This document shows positions 58,349-64,000 of a DNA stretch of 64,000 bases, piece by piece; the first letter of the stretch is position 1, and every line of letters begins with the position of its first letter. A program made the translations under genes and the position numbers. Below the pieces are notes generated by a model. That model saw nothing but the letters and a program-made list of their open reading frames with translations, was not told the origin of the DNA and searched no databases. This DNA comes from Cacajao melanocephalus (lineage: Eukaryota > Chordata > Mammalia > Primates > Pitheciidae). Location of the stretch: the NCBI GenBank assembly GCA_963573385.1, contig CAUYLG010063139.1:29-64028 (forward strand). The letters run 5' to 3'.

Positions 58349-58494
58349 GGGAAACTGAGGCCAAGACTTCCATGGGGAACTGGCCCAGGACCACCCCAGG
58401 GAAACTGAGGCCAGGACTTCCATGAGAAGCTGGCTCAGGACCACACCAGGGAAACTGAGGCCAAGACTTTCATGTGGAACTAGCCCAGGACCCC
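58349..58494. repeat. Minisatellite, 50 bp unit, 3 copies
   Basis: GGGAAACTGAGGCCARGACT begins units at 58349, 58399 and 58449. Each carries GCYCAGGACC near its end. The last copy is slightly short. Confidence 0.92.
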
Positions 58495-59483
58495 ATGGAT
58501 ACTCAGACTGAACGCTGCACACCTGAGCCCCTGCACAGGCCATACCTGTTCAACAGCAAGAGCTCTGACCTGTACAGTGCTTCAGGAAGGGAAATCTGGA
58601 GGAGTGCTCGTGCAGAGCCCACGCCCAACCACTCTTTCCTGCAGGGGCTCACATCAGGCACAAGGAGCCAAGGCTAAAGGCCATGGTAGCAAAAATGTGG
58701 GCAGGCCAGTGTCCGTAGGCAAGGACATAGATGAAAATGGTGAGCGACAGAGAGTGTAGTGTCACACGGCAGTGAGCAAAGAATGACCTGTACTCACCTG
58801 TGCCTGTTCGCATGTGGGGACATGTAAATGTACCCGCAGCAATGTAGATATAAGTATATGTATATAACTCTTAGTTTTAAGTCAACTTCTTCTTGCATGT
58901 GTAATAAAAGCATAAAGCACTTTATAAAGCGGGTACTTACCAACTTCACATTATAGCGATTATCTCTGGGGAAAGGATGGTAGGAATGTAATTGGGGGAG
59001 TTTACATGAATATCATGTCACTTTATTTTCTTAAAAAAGATCAGAAGAAAACATGTTGCATTTTCAGGTGTGTCTTTTTCCAAGCAGCTGGCAAATTACT
59101 ATAAAATTATTCTCTGTACTTTTTGGAGTGGTAAAAATATTCCCTACATAAAAAGTGAAAATATGTATTAAACTTGATTGAGTTTCTAGATGTATAGTAA
59201 TCTGTTTTCTTGTCACAGTTGTATAGTTTTCTGACTGATTTTACTTTATCTTGTATTTTGCCTGGACCTAATTTCTACTGGTAACAAGCCATTTTATGCC
59301 TTTTGGAAGATCCTCTAAGCACTAACTAGTGTGCCAAAATCACAGAAAACTTCATCATTATAGGCAACAGAGGCACGTGAAGGTCATAAGCCAGTGTCTA
59401 AGGGCAAGTAAGTCAGGGGGCGCCACCTTTTCCGCAGTGAGGCACTTAGCAGTTGACTTGTTATATTAATAGTTGCTCAGCAT
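58495..59483. other. Gene-free stretch
   Basis: AT-rich after 58850, nothing recognised. Confidence 0.4.
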
Positions 59484-60450
59484 GAGTGTGTGTCGTAAGT
59501 GGTGTCTGTGGTGTGGTGTGTGTGGTTTATGCAGTGTGTGTGTGTGTGATGTGTGTGGTTTTTGTGGTGTGTGTGGTGTGTGATATGAGTGGTGTGTGGG
59601 GTGTGTGTGATGTGTGGTGTATGATGTGTGTGGTGGATGTGATGTGTGTTAGTGTGTGCCGTGTGTGAGGTCTGTGTTGGGTGGTATGTGGTGTGTGTGT
59701 GGTGTGTGATGTTTGGTGTGTGATGTGTGGGGTATGTGATGTGTGGTGTGTGTGCTGTGTGATGTGTGCATGTGGTATGTGTGGCATGTGATGTACGTGT
59801 TTGTGGTTTGTGTGGTGTTTGGTGTGTGTGGTGTGTGGTGTGTGTGGCGTGTAATGTCTGTGATGTGTGGTGTGTATAATGTTTGGGGTGTGTGATGTTT
59901 GGTCTGTGTGATGTGTGTATACTGTGGTGTGTGTGATTTGTGTGGTGCATGGTGTCTTGGTGTGTGATGTGTGTGGTGTGCTGTGTGGTGTGATGTGTGT
60001 GGTATGATGTGTGTAGTGTGTGCTATGTGAGATATATGTGGTGTATGGTGTGTGGGGTATGTGTTGTGTGTGTGATGTGTGATGTATGTGATAGGTGTGC
60101 TGTGTGGTGTGTGTACTGTGTGTGGTGTGTGGCCTGTGATGTCTGTGGTATGTGGTGTGTGGTGTGTGTGTGATGCGTGTGTATTGTGTTTGTGGTGTGA
60201 TGTGGGGTATATAGTGTGTGTGGCGTGTAGTCTGTATGATATGAGGTGTGTTTGGTGTGGCGTGTGTGATTGTGTGTGGTATGTGATGTGTGGTGTGTGA
60301 TGTGTGTTTGGTGTGGAGTGTGTGGTCTGTGGTGTGTGGTGTGTGTGGGATGTGTGGTGTATTTGGGGTGTGGTGTGTAATACATGGTGTGATGTATGAT
60401 GCATGTGTGGTGTGTGTAGTGTGTGTGGTGTGTGATATGTGTTGTGTCTG
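59484..60450. repeat. Large degenerate GTGTGGTGTGTGATG array
   Basis: About 970 bp made of GTGTG, GTGGT and GTGATG words in irregular order. The plus strand has almost no C; the minus strand reads as CA/CACCA words. A 312-residue minus frame (59527-60465) encodes only His/Thr-rich low-complexity sequence and is rejected as a gene. Confidence 0.93.
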
Positions 60451-60734
60451 GTAACAGATTAGCATGAAAGCATGCTTGTAACAGACTCAGGAGACCTGAT
60501 GGCACTGGCGCAGCCCAAGTGAATTAGATAAATGTTGGGTTGACTTCACACATGGAGAAACATCTCCATTAGCTTCTTGCTAATGTGAAGTCAGAGTTCT
60601 GAGACAAGTGCAGCCTGGAGGCCACACCCTGGGATTTAGAAGGGAAGGAGAGCAGGGAAGGAAGAGTTGAGACTGAAAGCATGTGGTTCAGGCCAAACAG
60701 GTATTAGGCAATTAATAGACAGTTATTTGAGAGA
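60451..60734. other. Unassigned
   Basis: Nothing recognised between the GT array and the LINE stack. Confidence 0.4.
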
Positions 60735-61300
60735 TATAAAAACATCTGCACACTGTAAAACAAAAATAAAAAAAAAAAAGGAAAAACCACAATGAGAATG
60801 AAATGACAGTTGATTAAACACAGGAAGGAAATGGTGAAAACAAAGTTATATCAGAAATAGAGAGAAAAATAAGGTGCACCATGAAAAATAGCCTAAAATT
60901 AAAATTTACCGAGACGTACTGAATAAATGTAGAAAAATACAATGAAAATGAGAAAATAAAGAATTCAAAATAATTATGGAGAAAATGGTTGAAACAACAT
61001 ACATATAATTGGAATCCATGAAGGCAGAAACACCAAAGCTATAGAATATAACAAATATTTAAAATAATCTGAGAAAACCTTCCAAAAACAAAAGAAGCTA
61101 TTAGTCTGTATATTTAAAGATATATTAGATTAGTAGGAAAATTGACTCAGAAAGACCAACAACATTACATCCCAACAAAACTCTTAGATCTCAAGGAAAA
61201 AAAGTCTTCAAAGCCTCCAGGTAAAAAGATCAAATAATTTACAAGGCATTATAATTTGTAAAATAATAATGAAGCATAATTAAAATAAAAAGGAAAGAAA
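60735..61300 (+). mobile_element. Old LINE (L1M/HAL1-like) fragment, plus strand
   Basis: A-rich plus strand with ORF1-like landmarks such as CTGAGAAAACCTTCCAAAAAC, then ACATTACATCCC and TTAGATCTCAAGG. Strongly diverged; the family is uncertain. Confidence 0.45.
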
Positions 61301-61915
61301 ATGTAAAGCATTTTGGTGCTAGGAAAACTGGATTTCCACATGAAACAGAATAATACTGAATGCATATTTCACACCATATACAAAAGTTAACTCAAAATGA
61401 ATGAAAGATCTAAATGGAAGACCTGAAACCATAATGTCTAGAATAGAATGTAGAGGAAAAAAACTTCTTGGCCTTGCTTTGGCAATATTTTTTAAAAATA
61501 TTAATATCAAAAACTTATACTAGAAAACCAAAAATAAATAAATAAGACTACATTGAATCAAAAAGCTTCTGTACAGCAAAGGAAACAATCAATAAAATAA
61601 AAAGTCACCCACTCTGTGGGGAAAAGAAAATTACGAACCACATACCTGTTAAGGGATTAATATCCAAATTTTATAAAGAACTCCTACAACTCAATAGCAG
61701 GAAAACAACAATTTGTCACAAAACACCTCAAAAAGTTGGTGAAGAACCTGAACAGACAAGTCTCCAAAGAAGACATAAAAATAGCTTTGAGGTATATGAA
61801 AAGGTGCTGAACATCATTAATCATGAGGAAAATACAAATTAAAACCACATTAGATATTGTCACACCTGTAAGGATGACTGTTATCAAATACACAAAAGCT
61901 AAGAGCAACACGCCA
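61301..61915 (+). mobile_element. L1M ORF2 fragment, plus strand
   Basis: ACTGGATTTCCACATG, AATGAATGAAAGATCTAAATG, AGCTTCTGTACAGCAAAGG and GAACAGACAAGTCTCCAAAG are in L1 order toward the ORF2 end. Many stops. Confidence 0.8.
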
Positions 61916-62575
61916 TATTGATTTCATTTTAGTTGATATAAAAAATCTTTTAACAAAGTTCAGCACCATTTTATGATAATACACTAATCAAGGTTGGAAA
62001 GGAATAAATAAAACTGTATTATTTGCAGATTACATGGTCTTGTACATAAAAAATATTTTAAAAATTAAAAAGCTTAAACTGAGTGGCAGGATACACGATC
62101 AATATGCAAAAATTAATTACATTTTTGTACACTAAAAATAATTTCAAACTAAAATTTATAAATATTTTAAAATAGTATAAAGACAATAAATACGTTTAAA
62201 TTTAAGATAAGTAAGACTTGTATACTAAAAAAGCTATAAAACATTGTAAAAGGAAATTAAAGAGGATCCATATACATGGAAGACACCCTATGCTACTGAT
62301 TGCAAGACTTAACATTGTTAATGTGGTAGTATTCTCTAAGTTGATCTACAAATTTAATGTAATTGCTGTCGAAATTCTAACCAGCTTTTAACTAACTGTG
62401 CTATAATTCTAAAATTTATAGGAAAATGCAAAGCATGCAGAATATCCAAAACAATATTTTAAAAATACATTTGAAATATTCAAAATTTTTGGTTTCAAAA
62501 TTTGCTACAAAGCTTCAGTTATCATGACAGGATGGAAATGGCAAAAGAGACACATAAATCACTGGACATGTATAT
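61916..62575 (+). mobile_element. Second L1M ORF2 fragment, plus strand
   Basis: Jumps back upstream in L1 coordinates: TTGCAGATTACATGGTCTTG, GATACACGATCAATATGC, TTAATGTAATTGCTGTCG, CAAAGCTTCAGTTATCATG. It is therefore a separate copy or a rearranged piece. Confidence 0.75.
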
Positions 62576-63130
62576 TTCTGAAATAATCCCTTACATTTAT
62601 GGTTAATTGGTGCTCAAAAAGTATGCTACCATTTTGGAAAATAGTTCAGCTTTAACATTTTCTTAAAATGACGGAGTTACAATACAATCCAGTCATTCCA
62701 CTTCTAGGTATATATGCAAGAGAATTGAAAGCATATGTTTACAAAATCATATAAGTCTTATTGAACATATCTAAAAGGCAAAAACAAACTAAATGTTTAT
62801 CAAATAATAAATGGATAAATATAATATGTTGTAGTCACACAAGGGGATGTTGTTCTGAAGTAGACAGAAATAAAGGACCTATTCCTGCTACCACACAGAT
62901 GAACCTTGCAAACAATATGCTGAGTGAAAAAAGCCAAGTCACAAATGATTGTGTGATTCCCTTTGTATAAAACACCGTCAACAGGCAAATCTACGGAGAC
63001 AGAAACTGCATTGCTTGTGGCAGTGTCTTGGCTGAGGGAGAAAGGAGCAGTGCATGTTCCTTAGGTGATTAAAAAATTGTTACTGGTAAGGGTTGCACAA
63101 CTCTGAACTTACTAAAAAACACACACAACA
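62576..63130 (+). mobile_element. L1M ORF2 end and 3' UTR, plus strand
   Basis: CAATCCAGTCATTCCACTTC, AAATGTTTATCAAATAATAAATG and AGATGAACCTTGCAAACAA, then GGTTGCACAACTCTGAAC near the end. Confidence 0.7.
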
Positions 63131-63154
63131 CAGAAACCAACCTCTAACTTCACA

Positions 63155-64000
63155 TTTTAAAATAATAGGCTTCTGCTGCCTCTGGCATTCACACACAACT
63201 GTAGACCCCACTGCCACTGCCTCAATGAAATGTTTTGTCCAGCAGTCCCTGTTGGAGTACTGCCAAAAGACTGGGAACAGCTCAGCCCCTCCAGCACAGC
63301 AGGTGCTTAACCTCAAGAGAGGTGTAACCAGAGAACAAAGCTGTAGTCCTGGTACCAGACTCCAGGGTGAGAACATGCAGCTCAGAAGTGCTGAGCTGAG
63401 CCTTGGCTCCCTGAAATCTTCCAGAAATAAAGCCAATAGACTGAACCCAACTTACACTACAGTCAAACCCTCAAGAGCATCAAAGAAGTTATAAGCAATA
63501 AACCTCATCTAAAGGACAGCAACTTCCAAGATGAAAGGAACATCAGCCCACACAGATGAGAAAGAATCAGCACAAGAACTCTGGTAACTCTAAAAGCCAG
63601 TGTCTGCTTACCTCCAAATGACTGGACTGGCTTCCAGCAATGGTTCTTAATCAGGTTGAAATGGCTGAAATGACAGACATAGAATTCAGAATATGATTAG
63701 AAACAGAAATCATGGAGATACAGGAGAAAATCAAAACCCAATCCAAGAAATAAAAGTAATCCAAGAAAATAATACAAGAGCTAAAAGACAAAACAGCCAT
63801 TTTAAGAAAGAACTACATTGCTATGACAGAGCTAAAAACCTCACTATATAAGTTTCATAACACGAGCAGAAGTGTTAATAGTATAATAGATCAAGCTAAA
63901 AAAAAAAAAAAAAGAATCTCAGTGCTCAAAGACCAGTTCTTCAAAGCAACTCAGACAAAAGTTTTAAAAATAAATTAGAATAAGCAAAATTTCTGAAAAA
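63155..64000 (+). mobile_element. L1 5' UTR into ORF1 (L1PB/L1MA-like), runs off the window
   Basis: AGCAATAAACCTCATCTAAAGG, AGCAATGGTTCTTAATCAGG, TGACAGACATAGAATTCAG and TCAAAACCCAATCCAAGAAA, then GAGCTAAAAGACAAAACAGCC and AGAATCTCAGTGCTCAAAG, follow a primate L1 5' region entering the ORF1 coiled coil. The 133-residue frame at 63093-63494 is 5' UTR. An A run at 63899-63914 and substitutions suggest a dead copy; its 3' part lies beyond 64000. Confidence 0.8.

Noticed and set aside
59527..60465. 312-residue minus-strand His/Thr-rich frame
   Set aside because: Produced entirely by the GT-rich array; low complexity in every frame.
63093..63494. 133-residue plus-strand frame at the right edge
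   Set aside because: Lies in the L1 5' UTR and does not match ORF1 or ORF2.

Overview
This is primate nuclear DNA, almost certainly human or a close relative. The evidence is AluS-type Alus, 3' ends of primate-type L1 (L1PA/L1PB-like), MaLR and MLT2 LTRs, MER5 and Tigger-type DNA transposon fossils, a CpG island in otherwise CpG-poor DNA, and long intergenic stretches without significant open reading frames. I see no convincing protein-coding exon, tRNA, rRNA or CRISPR array. The longest open frames fall in GC-rich DNA or in tandem repeats whose period is a multiple of three, where stops are scarce for trivial reasons. Family names come from recalled consensus sequences and were not checked with RepeatMasker.

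Layout. 1-15 kb: a 40-bp minisatellite at the left edge, a reversed MaLR LTR (1580-1953), a Tigger-like element (4006-4496), an ERV-type LTR (about 5837-6306), then unassigned DNA up to a CpG island (about 11.6-13.45 kb, shoulder to 13.96 kb). A 43-bp minisatellite lies at 15.0-15.3 kb. 15.8-24.3 kb: one ancient plus-strand L1, cut into at least seven pieces by later insertions. These are a 5'-truncated L1PA with a 10-bp target duplication, an L1 3'-end scrap, a MaLR LTR that itself holds an MLT2 LTR, an MLT1 LTR that itself holds a Tigger-like element, a 1.43-kb element with inverted LTR-like ends and a 6-bp target duplication, and an Alu. 24.7-25.1 kb: two MER5 elements in opposite orientation. 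26.9-27.6 kb: a minus-strand L1 with a twin-priming inversion and a 12-bp target duplication. 28.9-30.5 kb: a roughly 75-bp inverted repeat spanning GC-rich, C-rich DNA. 32-36 kb: TG/CA tracts, an Alu, MIRs and a 16-bp minisatellite. 42.7-43.8 kb: a degenerate minisatellite built on 9 bp. 44.7-47.3 kb: an antisense HAL1/L1 fossil interrupted by an Alu and followed by a MaLR LTR. 47.9-54.1 kb: an inverted pair of an unidentified repeat, an L2 scrap, one half Alu and two full Alus. 54.57-55.25 kb: a 21-bp minisatellite with longer-range order. 57.5-60.5 kb: a Z-DNA-prone tract, a 50-bp minisatellite and a 1-kb GT-rich array. 60.7-64 kb: stacked old L1 pieces and the 5' part of a further L1 that runs off the window.

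The density of minisatellites (at least seven arrays in 64 kb), together with the orphan CpG island, resembles GC-rich subtelomeric human DNA; this is inference. The most unusual object is the element at 20909-22342: both outer ends carry the same LTR-like start in inverted orientation, yet the whole is bounded by a perfect 6-bp target duplication, so it seems to have entered the old L1 as one unit.
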